NCBI GenBank assembly: GCA_041481445.1 | Contig: JBGPBV010000020.1 | Coordinates: 1 to 64,000, forward strand | Source: AA29 sp041481445 | GTDB lineage: Bacteria; Acidobacteriota; Vicinamibacteria; Fen-336 | Direction: 5' to 3' | DNA: 64,000 bases | Shown here: positions 33,837 through 41,055 of the stretch, in pieces | How positions within the stretch are numbered: position 1 is the stretch's first letter | Layout of the letters: every line of letters begins with the position of its first letter | Translations under genes and position numbers: made by a program | Notes under the pieces: generated by a model | Databases searched by the model: none | What the model saw: only the letters and a program-made list of their open reading frames with translations | Told to the model about the DNA's origin: nothing

Positions 33837-34454
33837 GTGCGCAAGGGCGTGGCGTTCGTCGTGGCGGGCCTGCTCGTGGCGCGCCCGGGGGCTACGGAGA
33901 CGGAGGTGCGCAAGGTCGGCGACAAGGTCGACCTGCGGGCCAGCACCGCCCCCATCTCGGAGGTTCTGGACCGGCTGGCGCGCGAGACGGGCATGAAGGT
34001 CACCTACGACGGCGCTCCCCCCCGCGCGCGCATCAACGTCACCCTCTCCGGCGTCACCCCCGTCCAGGCCGTCGTCTCCATCCTCGAGGGCCAGGGCCTC
34101 AACTACGCGTTGCGGATGGACCCGACCTCCACCAAGGTCGAGACGCTGATGCTGGTGGCGGGCGGCGGCACGGCCGGCCCCGCCGCGGCCCCTGCTCCTC
34201 CGGCGCGCGGCCAGCGCGCGATCGAGCGGGACCCGGAAGGCACGGGCGACACCGACGAGGACCCGCCGCCGGCAGAGGCCCAGCCGGCGACGGAAGAGCC
34301 GCCGCAGCGTCGCCCGGGGCTCATGCCCCAGTTCCCGGGTGGCATGCCCGCCGGTCCCGGAGGTCCCGTGATGCCCCTGACCCTGCCGACTCCGGCTCCC
34401 CCCCAGGCCGCGCCGAACGGGCCCCAGGGGACGCCGAACACGCCCCAGGACTGA
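33837..34454 (+). CDS. Secreted STN/secretin N0-like domain protein with Pro-rich tail
   Basis: The 205-residue product has a signal peptide (about 1-20). One STN/N0-type domain lies at ~25-100: 'KVDLRASTAPISEVLDRLARETG', 'INVTLSGVTPVQAVVSILEGQGLNY'. Such domains occur at the N-termini of secretins and TonB receptors and mediate periplasmic contacts. Residues ~105-205 are low-complexity Pro/Gly/Ala. There is no pore or barrel. It converges on the secretion operon and could act as an accessory to one of the two secretins in the window, which is inference. The GTG at 33837 follows AGGGGT; the upstream TTG at 33810 gives a poorer signal peptide. Confidence 0.65.
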   Translation: MRKGVAFVVAGLLVARPGATETEVRKVGDKVDLRASTAPISEVLDRLARETGMKVTYDGAPPRARINVTLSGVTPVQAVVSILEGQGLNYALRMDPTSTKVETLMLVAGGGTAGPAAAPAPPARGQRAIERDPEGTGDTDEDPPPAEAQPATEEPPQRRPGLMPQFPGGMPAGPGGPVMPLTLPTPAPPQAAPNGPQGTPNTPQD

Positions 34455-34475
34455 CGCGCCCGCCTCCGCGCCCCG

Positions 34476-34490
34476 CCGCGCTCAGCGCGG
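34476..34490. terminator. GC hairpin at the convergent junction of the STN gene and the secretion operon
   Basis: CCGCGC (34476-34481) and GCGCGG (34485-34490) form a 6-bp stem whose 3-nt loop is the stop codon of the minus-strand pseudopilin gene. It lacks a T-tract. It is the weakest of three similar hairpins at convergent junctions. Confidence 0.3.
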
Positions 34491-35243
34491 CATATTGGGA
34501 GGCGCTCCACCCGGAGGCATGGTCAACGGTCCGACGGGTCCTCCGGGACCGCCGGCCCCCCCGGCCGGTCCGGGCCCCTGTTGCTTGCCCAGGCGCCGCG
34601 GCTGCCCGGCCAGGAACAGCCATTCGTTGTACTTCGTCCGGCCGTTGAAGAGGCGCAGGCTCGTGTCCGTGCTCGTGCTGGCCACGCCCGCGATGGCACC
34701 GAACGACGTGCCGCCCGCGGGTCCGAACGCGGAGGGAGGGCCGGACGGGCTCGGTCGTGGAGCGGGACCCGGGCTCGGGCGGATGCCGGGCTGGCCGCCT
34801 CCGCCCGTGGGGACCATCTCTCCCGGCCGCACGAACCGCCACTTGCCGTCCTTCGTCATCGGGTCCTTGAACTGGCGGCGCAGGAACTTGCCCTTCACGA
34901 GCACCTCCAGCGAGGCCGGGAAGGCGTTGCCGTTCTTGCGCTGGTACTCCTCGATCGCGCGCGCGATCTGGTCCCCGCGGAAGTAGAGCTCCTGCTCGCG
35001 GTCGTCCTGCATCAGGTATTTCCAGGTGGAGACCCCCGCGCCCATGAGGATCATCATGACCGTGATCGCAGCCAGGAGGATGACGAGGGCGAAGCCGCCC
35101 TCGCGGCCGGCCGGCGGGCCGAGGGCGCTCCGCCTACCGGGAGGCGGGCGCGTAGGCCTGCGCGCGCTGCAGGACCTTCTCGACGTAGGCGCGCGTCTCC
35201 GGATAGGGCGGCACGCCGCCGTGGCGCGCCACCGCGCCTTCAC
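34482..35243 (-). CDS. Third pseudopilin-like protein, lacking Glu5, with Pro/Gly-rich insert
   Basis: A prepilin-like segment 'GREGGFALVILLAAITVMM' shows the G|F processing site and hydrophobic N-helix, but position 5 of the mature protein is Ile, not Glu, as in GspK-type tip pseudopilins. The head domain contains 'FPASLEVLVKGKFLRRQFKDPMT' and 'NGRTKYNEW', shared with the two pseudopilins at 39573-40477. A Pro/Gly-rich insert of about 50 residues and a similar tail are unique to it. The start is unclear: no ATG, GTG or TTG exists between ATG 35243, which lies 110 nt inside the transglycosylase gene, and the processing site. That start would give a leader of about 48 residues. It is the last gene of the operon. 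Confidence 0.65.
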   Translation of the reverse strand: MKARWRATAACRPIRRRAPTSRRSCSARRPTRPPPGRRSALGPPAGREGGFALVILLAAITVMMILMGAGVSTWKYLMQDDREQELYFRGDQIARAIEEYQRKNGNAFPASLEVLVKGKFLRRQFKDPMTKDGKWRFVRPGEMVPTGGGGQPGIRPSPGPAPRPSPSGPPSAFGPAGGTSFGAIAGVASTSTDTSLRLFNGRTKYNEWLFLAGQPRRLGKQQGPGPAGGAGGPGGPVGPLTMPPGGAPPNMPR

Positions 35244-35778
35244 CGGCGTTGTAGGCGGCCAGGGCCCGCTTCACGTCGCCCTGGTAGCGGTCGATGAGGG
35301 CGCGGAGATGGCGCGTCCCGCCCTCGACGTTGTCCGCGGGGTCGAACGCGTCGGTGACGCCGAGGGAGCGCGCGGTGGCGGGCATGAGCTGCATCAGCCC
35401 CTGGGCGCCCTTGGGCGAGACGGCGTCGGGCCGGAAGGCCGACTCCACCGCGATCACGGCGCGCACCAGCTCGGGGTCGATCGAATGACGGCGAGCGGCG
35501 GCCGTCACCAGCGCGGCCAGGTCCGTCGGGCCCGAGGCCACCGGCGCCGCCGCCAGCTCCTCGAGGACCTCGTCGGGCACGATGCCGCGCAGCTCCGTCT
35601 CCACCACGCCGACTTCCCCGCCGCCGGCCAGGGACATGACGACGGTCCCCGCCTCGACCCGGTGCGCGGTCACCTTCAGGGTCGCCCCGCTGCGCAGGAC
35701 GGCGATGTCGGCGCGCGCGGCGGACGACGCCCCCAGCAGGAGGACGGCGGCGGCGGCGGTGAGGATGGGCAGTCTCAT
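35134..35778 (-). CDS. Lytic transglycosylase (SLT family)
   Basis: Lytic transglycosylases cut peptidoglycan glycan strands, often to let envelope machines pass. The 214-residue product has a signal peptide (1-23). A ~70-residue beta region follows ('IAVLRSGATLKVTAHRVE'), then an SLT domain at ~90-205. Catalytic Glu is in 'AVIAVESAFRPDAVS', with 'GAQGLMQLMP', 'ALAAYNAGEGAV' and 'YPETRAYV' all intact. The ATG overlaps the stop of the Ig-like lipoprotein gene (ATGA). Its position in the secretion operon suggests it opens the cell wall for the pseudopilus or secretin. Confidence 0.9.
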   Translation of the reverse strand: MRLPILTAAAAVLLLGASSAARADIAVLRSGATLKVTAHRVEAGTVVMSLAGGGEVGVVETELRGIVPDEVLEELAAAPVASGPTDLAALVTAAARRHSIDPELVRAVIAVESAFRPDAVSPKGAQGLMQLMPATARSLGVTDAFDPADNVEGGTRHLRALIDRYQGDVKRALAAYNAGEGAVARHGGVPPYPETRAYVEKVLQRAQAYAPASR

Positions 35779-36536
35779 AGGACCGGGATCGTGAGCGCCG
35801 TCGATTTTATCATGGCCGTCGCGCCGGGCGCTGAAGCGGTCACCTGGACCGATCCCTGAACGGTCCGTTTCGTGCGCATGACGTTCTCCGCCTCCCCGTT
35901 GTTGTTCGTGAAGACCGGCCCCTGGATGTCGAAGAACTCGGTGGGCTTGTCGGCGTCATCGACCTCGAAGAAGACGGGCACGTTCGCGATGCCATTGCCG
36001 CTCGCGCCGGTGACGCGCGCGAAGACGTGAGTGGAGTTCGAGGTCGTGATCCGCGGCGGGTCCGCACGCAGGCAGCACACGGTCGTGACGTTGGCGTTGC
36101 CGACGGTCACGGTGGTGGTTTGCTGAGTGAGCCCGGTTCCCCCCGTGGACGTCGGCGGAGTCGGGCTGGCACTGGGGCTGGCGCCACTGGACGGAAGACC
36201 CGCGCCGCCGGAGGTGGCAGTAATGAGCGCCGTCCCCGATCGGCTGTCCGACGTGAAGTTCACCTTGGCGATGCCGTTCCTGGTCTTCCCTTGCGGCTCG
36301 ATGAAGCCGAGGTTGGTGAAGAACAGGACGACCGTGCCGTCCGCCACGGGAGTCCCCGCGGGCTCGAACACGACCGCCGTGATCACGGAGACACCGCCGT
36401 CGGCCGGTACAAACGTCGGGTTGGCCTGGAGGCCGATGGTCGATCCCCCGGGCGCCAGGAAGAGCGCGTCCGCGCACGAGAGGAGGGCGCCCACGAGCAC
36501 CGCGCCCGCGAGCCACGACAAGTGGCGGGCGCTCAC
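35775..36536 (-). CDS. Ig-like domain lipoprotein in the secretion operon
   Basis: The 253-residue product has a lipobox 'LVGALLSC', so a mature lipoprotein begins at Cys21. The body has two bacterial Ig-like (Big_1/invasin-type) repeats: ~35-110 ('LQANPTFVPADGGVSVITAVVFEP', 'GTALITATSGG') and ~145-250 ('THVFARVTGASGNGIANVPVFFEV', 'GSVQVTASAPG'). A Ser/Pro/Thr linker joins them. GTG 36536 overlaps the secretin stop (GTGA). Its place between secretin and transglycosylase suggests an outer-membrane, perhaps surface-exposed, part or a secretin partner. Confidence 0.75.
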   Translation of the reverse strand: MSARHLSWLAGAVLVGALLSCADALFLAPGGSTIGLQANPTFVPADGGVSVITAVVFEPAGTPVADGTVVLFFTNLGFIEPQGKTRNGIAKVNFTSDSRSGTALITATSGGAGLPSSGASPSASPTPPTSTGGTGLTQQTTTVTVGNANVTTVCCLRADPPRITTSNSTHVFARVTGASGNGIANVPVFFEVDDADKPTEFFDIQGPVFTNNNGEAENVMRTKRTVQGSVQVTASAPGATAMIKSTALTIPVL

Positions 36537-39013
36537 GGGCCCACCGTGATCCGCGACGTGCCCGCCACGGGCACGGCGACAGTACCGGAAGCAGATGTGG
36601 TCATGAGAGCCTCCACGGCGACGATCGCGGCGCCGGGCTTCAGACCCCGGAACGTCATCGTCGCCACTACGCCGGAGCCGGCGGAGCCGGCCGCCCGCGT
36701 GAACTGCACGCGCAGGCGTCCCGTCTCCAGCCCCCGGTTCACCCCCACCGGCGAGCCGTCGAGCGTCAAGAGCGGCCCCGGCGACACGTCCTGCGCGTCG
36801 AGAAGGGAAGGATCGTAGGTCACGGTCAGGTCGATCCCGCGGAGGTCCTGCGCCCCCATCACCACGACACCGACGGTGCCCGTTCCGCCCACCGGGATCC
36901 GGACCTCGGCCGGAGAGAAGACCGCCGTCGCGCCCCGTGCCGCCGGCCCAGAGGGACCCGCCCCGGCGGGCCCGGACGCGGGCGAAGAGGGAGGCATCGT
37001 AGCAGACGGCCCGGCGCCCGACGAGAGCGGAGACGGCGACGGGCTCGGCGGCGGCGCCACGGGCGGCGTCACGCCCGCGGGCGGGCCGACGCCGGAGGCG
37101 GGCGGGATGTTCGCGGGCACGCCCGGCGGCGGGACGGGCGGAGAGAGCGAGCCGGGTGCGGGAGCGCCGGGCGACGGGGACGGCGCGGCCGCCGGGGCGA
37201 CAGGGGCGCCGGGCGCCTGCGGAGACGTGCTCCCGACCGGCGCGAGCTGATCCTCGGGCACGCCGAGAGGCAGCGTCCGCGACGGGTTCATCTTCGTCAG
37301 CTCGCGCGTGCCGATGTAGACCGGCTGCATGTCCGCGGCCGTCACCTTCGGCGCGCGCACGAGATGGGGCGTGAGCGACATGAGGATCTCCTGGTCCTCG
37401 TGCGTCTTCTTCCTCGAGGTCAGGAACTTGTTCAGGATCGGGATGCTCTGCACGCCGAGGATCCCGGCGAAGGTGTCGGTGTCGGTGCTGGCGAGCAGGC
37501 CGCCCAGGAGGGTGGTCTCGCCGTCGTGCAGGCGCAGCGTGCCGGTGACCTTGCGCGTCAGGAAGGTCGGCACGTTGAGGGGGTTCGCGCCCGTCCCCAC
37601 GTTCCGGTCCGCCCCGATGCTCGAGAACTCCGCGTCCATTTCCAGCGAGATGTCGCCGTTGGGGTTGACCCTGGGCGTGATCTCCAGGTTCACGCCCACG
37701 TTCTTGTAGTTGAACGACGTCGCGGGCGCGAACGTGCTCGACCCGGCCTGGGTGGAGGTGAAGGTCGTGACCGGGATCGGGACCTCGGTGCCGATGCGCA
37801 GGCTCGTCTTCTTGCCCTCCGCCGCGCGCAGGCGCGGGTTGGCCAGGAGGCGCCCGGTGTCCTCGTTCTGCAGGAAGCGGACGAGCACGGTGGAGGGGAT
37901 GCTGACCACGAAGTCGGAGACGTTGAGCGACGAGAGCACCTGGGCCCGCACGTTCGTGAAGCCATTGCTGAGCTCACCGGCCGTGCCCGTGGGCGCGAAG
38001 GTCGCCTGGGCGGAGTAGTTCGACAGCTCGATGCCGTATTGCTTGAGCTTGTTGCGGTTGACCTCGAGGATCTCCAGCTCCACCACCACCTCCCCCCGGG
38101 CCTTGTCGTGCAGGCCCACGATCTTCTCCGCCACCGCCACTTCGTCGGGGGTGCCGAACACGGTCATCGCGCCCAGGGCGGCGTTGGACACCACGGTCAG
38201 GGTCTGGCTGCCGATGCCGGTCTTGATGAGCGTCTCCATGTCCTTGGTCTCGGCGTTCTCGAGGTAGAACGTGCGCAGCACGCGCTCGTCGTAGGTCCGC
38301 CGCTTGGCCGCCGACTCCGGGATGATGATGATCGTGGTGGTGTCGAGGACCTTGTAGAAGAGCCGGTTCACGAACGTGATGCGGTCCAGCGCGTCCTTGA
38401 AGCTCTCGTTGCGGAGGTCGATCGACACCCCCGTCTTGTCGCGGAAGGACTCGTCGAAGAGGACGTTGACGCCGGCCAGCCGTCCCATCGTCTCCAGGAT
38501 CTTCTGGAGGCTCGCGTTCTCGAACTTGATCGAGATGGGGGCCGTGCTCTGGGGGGAGAGGACGGGCAGGGGCGGAGGCGCCGCCTGCGCGAGGGCCTTC
38601 ATCTGGTCGAAGTCGGACAGGCGCTTCTTCTGCGCCTCCTGCTCGCGGATGCGCTCCTGGACCATGACGAGGTCGTCGGCGGCGGACTTGTTCCCCGGAT
38701 CGTAGTTGGCGGCGATCTGCAGCTCCTGCGCCGCCTGGTCGAGCTGGTCGGCCTGGAGATGGCGCCTGGCCGTCTCGTAGTGCTGGCGGCTGGCCTGGAC
38801 GCGCGCGTTCTCGAGAGCGATCTTGTAGCCGATGTTGCCGGGATCCTTCTGCAGGGCCTTCGTGAACCGGGCCACGGCCAGGTCCCAGTTCCCTTTCTTC
38901 GCCTCCCCCTCGCCCTGGCGGTAGGCCCAGCGGGAGGCGCAGCCCGCCTGGACGGCGACGGCCAGGGCCAGGATCGCCCACCTCATCCACGTCGATGGCC
39001 GCCTTGGCCCCAT
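36533..39013 (-). CDS. Lipoprotein secretin with C-terminal cohesin-like domain
   Basis: This 826-residue outer-membrane pore protein has a lipobox giving Cys25 ('VAVQAGC'). TPR-like helices cover ~30-125, N0/STN ~159-232, N1 ~244-305, and the secretin core ~310-553 ('VPIPVTTF', 'GILGVQSIPILNKF', 'EILMSLTPHLVR'). A Pro/Ala/Ser linker of about 100 residues follows (~590-693). Residues 694-826 form a cohesin-like beta domain ('FSPAEVRIPVGGTGTVGVVV', 'GIDLTVTYDPSLLDAQDV', 'ATMTFRGLKPG'). Cohesins bind dockerins in cellulosomes, and some bind other ligands. The ATG overlaps the PilP-like stop (ATGA). The orphan secretin at 2957-4780 shares everything except the cohesin-like end. Confidence 0.88.
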   Translation of the reverse strand: MGPRRPSTWMRWAILALAVAVQAGCASRWAYRQGEGEAKKGNWDLAVARFTKALQKDPGNIGYKIALENARVQASRQHYETARRHLQADQLDQAAQELQIAANYDPGNKSAADDLVMVQERIREQEAQKKRLSDFDQMKALAQAAPPPLPVLSPQSTAPISIKFENASLQKILETMGRLAGVNVLFDESFRDKTGVSIDLRNESFKDALDRITFVNRLFYKVLDTTTIIIIPESAAKRRTYDERVLRTFYLENAETKDMETLIKTGIGSQTLTVVSNAALGAMTVFGTPDEVAVAEKIVGLHDKARGEVVVELEILEVNRNKLKQYGIELSNYSAQATFAPTGTAGELSNGFTNVRAQVLSSLNVSDFVVSIPSTVLVRFLQNEDTGRLLANPRLRAAEGKKTSLRIGTEVPIPVTTFTSTQAGSSTFAPATSFNYKNVGVNLEITPRVNPNGDISLEMDAEFSSIGADRNVGTGANPLNVPTFLTRKVTGTLRLHDGETTLLGGLLASTDTDTFAGILGVQSIPILNKFLTSRKKTHEDQEILMSLTPHLVRAPKVTAADMQPVYIGTRELTKMNPSRTLPLGVPEDQLAPVGSTSPQAPGAPVAPAAAPSPSPGAPAPGSLSPPVPPPGVPANIPPASGVGPPAGVTPPVAPPPSPSPSPLSSGAGPSATMPPSSPASGPAGAGPSGPAARGATAVFSPAEVRIPVGGTGTVGVVVMGAQDLRGIDLTVTYDPSLLDAQDVSPGPLLTLDGSPVGVNRGLETGRLRVQFTRAAGSAGSGVVATMTFRGLKPGAAIVAVEALMTTSASGTVAVPVAGTSRITVGP

Positions 39014-39579
39014 CAGTTCCCCTTGAGCGGGATCCGGCGCACGTGCTCCGAACCCACCTCCTGGACGTCCACCGATTCCAGCCCGATGCGGACCACGCGA
39101 TACCGGTTGGCCACCACCTCGCCCGCCTGCGCGGTGAGCACTTCCTTGTGATCGGTCATCAAGACCGCCACCTTGAGGCCCTTCCGCCCTTCGAACGCGC
39201 CAATGTACTTGAGGTTCATCGGGGGCAGGGGCGGCGGGGTGGGGGGCGCGACCACGGGCGGGGGCGTGGCCGCGTCCTCCTCCGCCTGCGCCCTGGCCAC
39301 GCTGGATCCCGGCGGAGGGGGTGGTGGAGGCGGAGGCGTGGCGAAGTCGAAGAGGTCGCGCTTCCCGATGCCCGAGTCCGGGCGCGGCCGCTCGAGCCGC
39401 GCGAGGTCGATGCGCGGGACGTCCGGCTCGCGCTTGACTCCCGGGCGCGCGCCCGTCGTGGCCGCGGGCGCGGTGGGCACGGCGGCGGGCGTCGTCTCGC
39501 GGAAGACGGCCCAGCCCACGGAGAGGAGCGCCGCCACCGCCACCGCGGGGACGACCCACCGGCGGCCCTTGATCACCAT
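39013..39579 (-). CDS. PilP/GspC-like inner-membrane clamp protein
   Basis: The 188-residue protein has one N-terminal membrane helix (~8-26), a long Pro/Ala-rich periplasmic linker with a nine-Pro run, and a C-terminal HR-type domain (~115-188: 'LKYIGAFEGRKGLKVAVL', 'AQAGEVVANRYRVVRIG'). This fits PilP or GspC, which bridge the inner-membrane platform and the secretin N0 domain. A 'GKRDLFDF' segment before the linker matches the PilP/GspC pattern. PilP is usually a lipoprotein; here a helix anchors it, as in GspC. It overlaps the pseudopilin before it by 7 nt and the secretin after it by 4. Confidence 0.75.
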   Translation of the reverse strand: MVIKGRRWVVPAVAVAALLSVGWAVFRETTPAAVPTAPAATTGARPGVKREPDVPRIDLARLERPRPDSGIGKRDLFDFATPPPPPPPPPGSSVARAQAEEDAATPPPVVAPPTPPPLPPMNLKYIGAFEGRKGLKVAVLMTDHKEVLTAQAGEVVANRYRVVRIGLESVDVQEVGSEHVRRIPLKGN

Positions 39580-40022
39580 TCGTTGTAGGCCGTTCCCTTG
39601 AGGGAGGTCGCCGCGGAGGCGCTCTTGACGTCGTAGATGCCGGACTGGGCGGTGGGGTCGTCCGGGTCCGGCTCCGCGTTCACGACCTCCCAGTCCGCCT
39701 GTCCGGTCATGGGGTCCGCGGGGATCTTGCGCAGGTAGCCCTGTTCCTTGAGCTCGTCGAGCGACGTCGGGTAGCGCCCCTTGTCCGCGTAGAACTGGTC
39801 GATCACGTCGCGGAAGAGGAACAGGTCCTGGGCGAGGGTGGCCTCCTTGGCCCCGATGATGGCCGCCTTGTAGTTGGGCAGCGCCACCGCGGCCAGGATG
39901 CCGACGATCATCACGACGGTCATCAGCTCGAGCAACGTGAAACCCTGCTCTTGCAGGCAGCGGGTGCGGCGCAGCACCCGTTGCGCCACCGCTGACCGGC
40001 ACCTTCGCGTTGCGCTCACCAT
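39573..40022 (-). CDS. Pseudopilin, GspG-like
   Basis: The 149-residue product has a basic leader of about 27 residues, then the type IV prepilin site 'QEQG|FTLLELMTVVMIVGIL' with Glu5. The head domain is GspG-like: 'FYADKGRYPTSLDELKEQGY', 'IPADPMTGQADWEVV', and a terminal 'GTAYNEW'. GspG-type proteins are the main pseudopilus subunit in type II secretion. ATG 40022 or GTG 40019 both sit in the overlap with the preceding gene. No prepilin peptidase is in the window. Confidence 0.85.
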   Translation of the reverse strand: MVSATRRCRSAVAQRVLRRTRCLQEQGFTLLELMTVVMIVGILAAVALPNYKAAIIGAKEATLAQDLFLFRDVIDQFYADKGRYPTSLDELKEQGYLRKIPADPMTGQADWEVVNAEPDPDDPTAQSGIYDVKSASAATSLKGTAYNEW

Positions 40023-40477
40023 GCCCTGTACTTCGTCCCGTCCAGGCCCTTGCCCTCGCTGAGCGAGTAGACGTCCCAGACGTTCTCCCCGCACCAGCTC
40101 GTGTCGTCGGGATCGTCCTGGTAGCAGCGCTTGCCCCATTCCGCCTTCCCCGTCATCGGGTCGAAAGGGACGCTGCGGAGGAACTTGAGCTTGCTGTCGA
40201 TCTTGCCCACCTGGCTCACGCCCTTGACGAGCACGTCGAGGTCCTTGGGATACCCCTCGCTGCCCACCTGGACGTCGGTCCCGCCGATCCGCCCCTGCCT
40301 CACCGCATCATGGTAGCCGTCCAGGGCCGTGCGCAGGATCCGCAGCGTGCGACGCAGCTCGATCTCCTTCTGGCGCTTTCGGACCACCTTGGCGGTGGGA
40401 AGGATCGCGGTGGCGAGGATCATGAGGACCGCCATCGTGGCCAGCAGCTCGAAGTAGGTGAACCCCCGGGGCTTCAA
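40016..40477 (-). CDS. Pseudopilin, GspG-like, TTG start
   Basis: The 153-residue product has a short leader and the processing site 'KPRG|FTYFELLATMAVLMIL' with Glu5. The head carries 'YPKDLDVLVKG', 'VPFDPMTGKAEW' and the terminal 'GTKYRAW', matching the neighbouring pseudopilin. Two cysteines ('RCYQDD', 'SWCGEN') may form a disulfide. The start is TTG at 40475-40477, overlapping the PilO-like stop (TTGA); no ATG exists in a usable place. Tandem duplication followed by divergence is likely. Confidence 0.83.
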   Translation of the reverse strand: MKPRGFTYFELLATMAVLMILATAILPTAKVVRKRQKEIELRRTLRILRTALDGYHDAVRQGRIGGTDVQVGSEGYPKDLDVLVKGVSQVGKIDSKLKFLRSVPFDPMTGKAEWGKRCYQDDPDDTSWCGENVWDVYSLSEGKGLDGTKYRAW

Positions 40478-41055
40478 CGAGTCTCCTCCCCCGCCCGGGC
40501 CCCGGTCGCGTCCGTGGCCGGCGTGCGATAGAAGGCGGTCATCGCGAGGTCGAGGTCGGCTTCGCCGCCGCTGGCCCGCTTGCGGAACTGGATCTGGTCG
40601 ACGGTGACGAAGTAGGAGGACCGCTCCAGGCGTTCGAGGAAGGCGGCCAGCTCGTGGTAGGTGCCCGAGACGGGCATGTGGACCTGAAGCAGGGAGACGC
40701 CCTCCCCGCCCTTCACGTCCTCCGGGGTATACGTGAAGCCCCCGACCTTCAGACCCAGCTCCCGGGCCAGCGCCGTGATCTCCGCGCGCACCTGCGACAG
40801 CGTCGCCTTGGGCCCGAGGCGGGCGTAGAAGCGCCCTACGTCCGCCTGGTTGGAGCGCATGGTGTCGGCCCGGCCGCGCAGGGCCTCGGTGATGCGGCGG
40901 TCCCTCTCCACCTCGTCGCGCAGGACCTGCAGGCGCGCGGCCGCGCTCCGCTCCCGCAGGGACCGCGGCATCGTGTAGGAGAAATAGACGCCCGCGTTGA
41001 GCATGACCAGGACGAGCAACGGGACCTTCAGGCGGTCGCGCCAGCGACGCCTCAC
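40474..41055 (-). CDS. pilO: PilO-like assembly protein
   Basis: The 193-residue protein has one N-terminal helix (~10-28, 'LLVLVMLNAGVYFSY'), a coiled coil (~35-75) and a ferredoxin-like PilO domain (~95-180: 'TLSQVRAEITALARELGL', 'LQVHMPVSGTYHELAAFLERLE'). PilO pairs with PilN in the periplasm to align the assembly platform. The GTG at 41055 overlaps the pilN stop (GTGA). Confidence 0.85.
   Translation of the reverse strand: MRRRWRDRLKVPLLVLVMLNAGVYFSYTMPRSLRERSAAARLQVLRDEVERDRRITEALRGRADTMRSNQADVGRFYARLGPKATLSQVRAEITALARELGLKVGGFTYTPEDVKGGEGVSLLQVHMPVSGTYHELAAFLERLERSSYFVTVDQIQFRKRASGGEADLDLAMTAFYRTPATDATGARAGEETR

Noticed and set aside
37000..37260. Low-complexity tract in the second secretin
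   Set aside because: It is the coding region of the Pro/Ala/Ser linker before the cohesin-like domain, not a mobile or structural repeat.
40000..40040. Apparent frameshift between the two GspG-like genes
   Set aside because: Both have complete prepilin signatures and their own starts; the 7-nt overlap is ordinary coupling.
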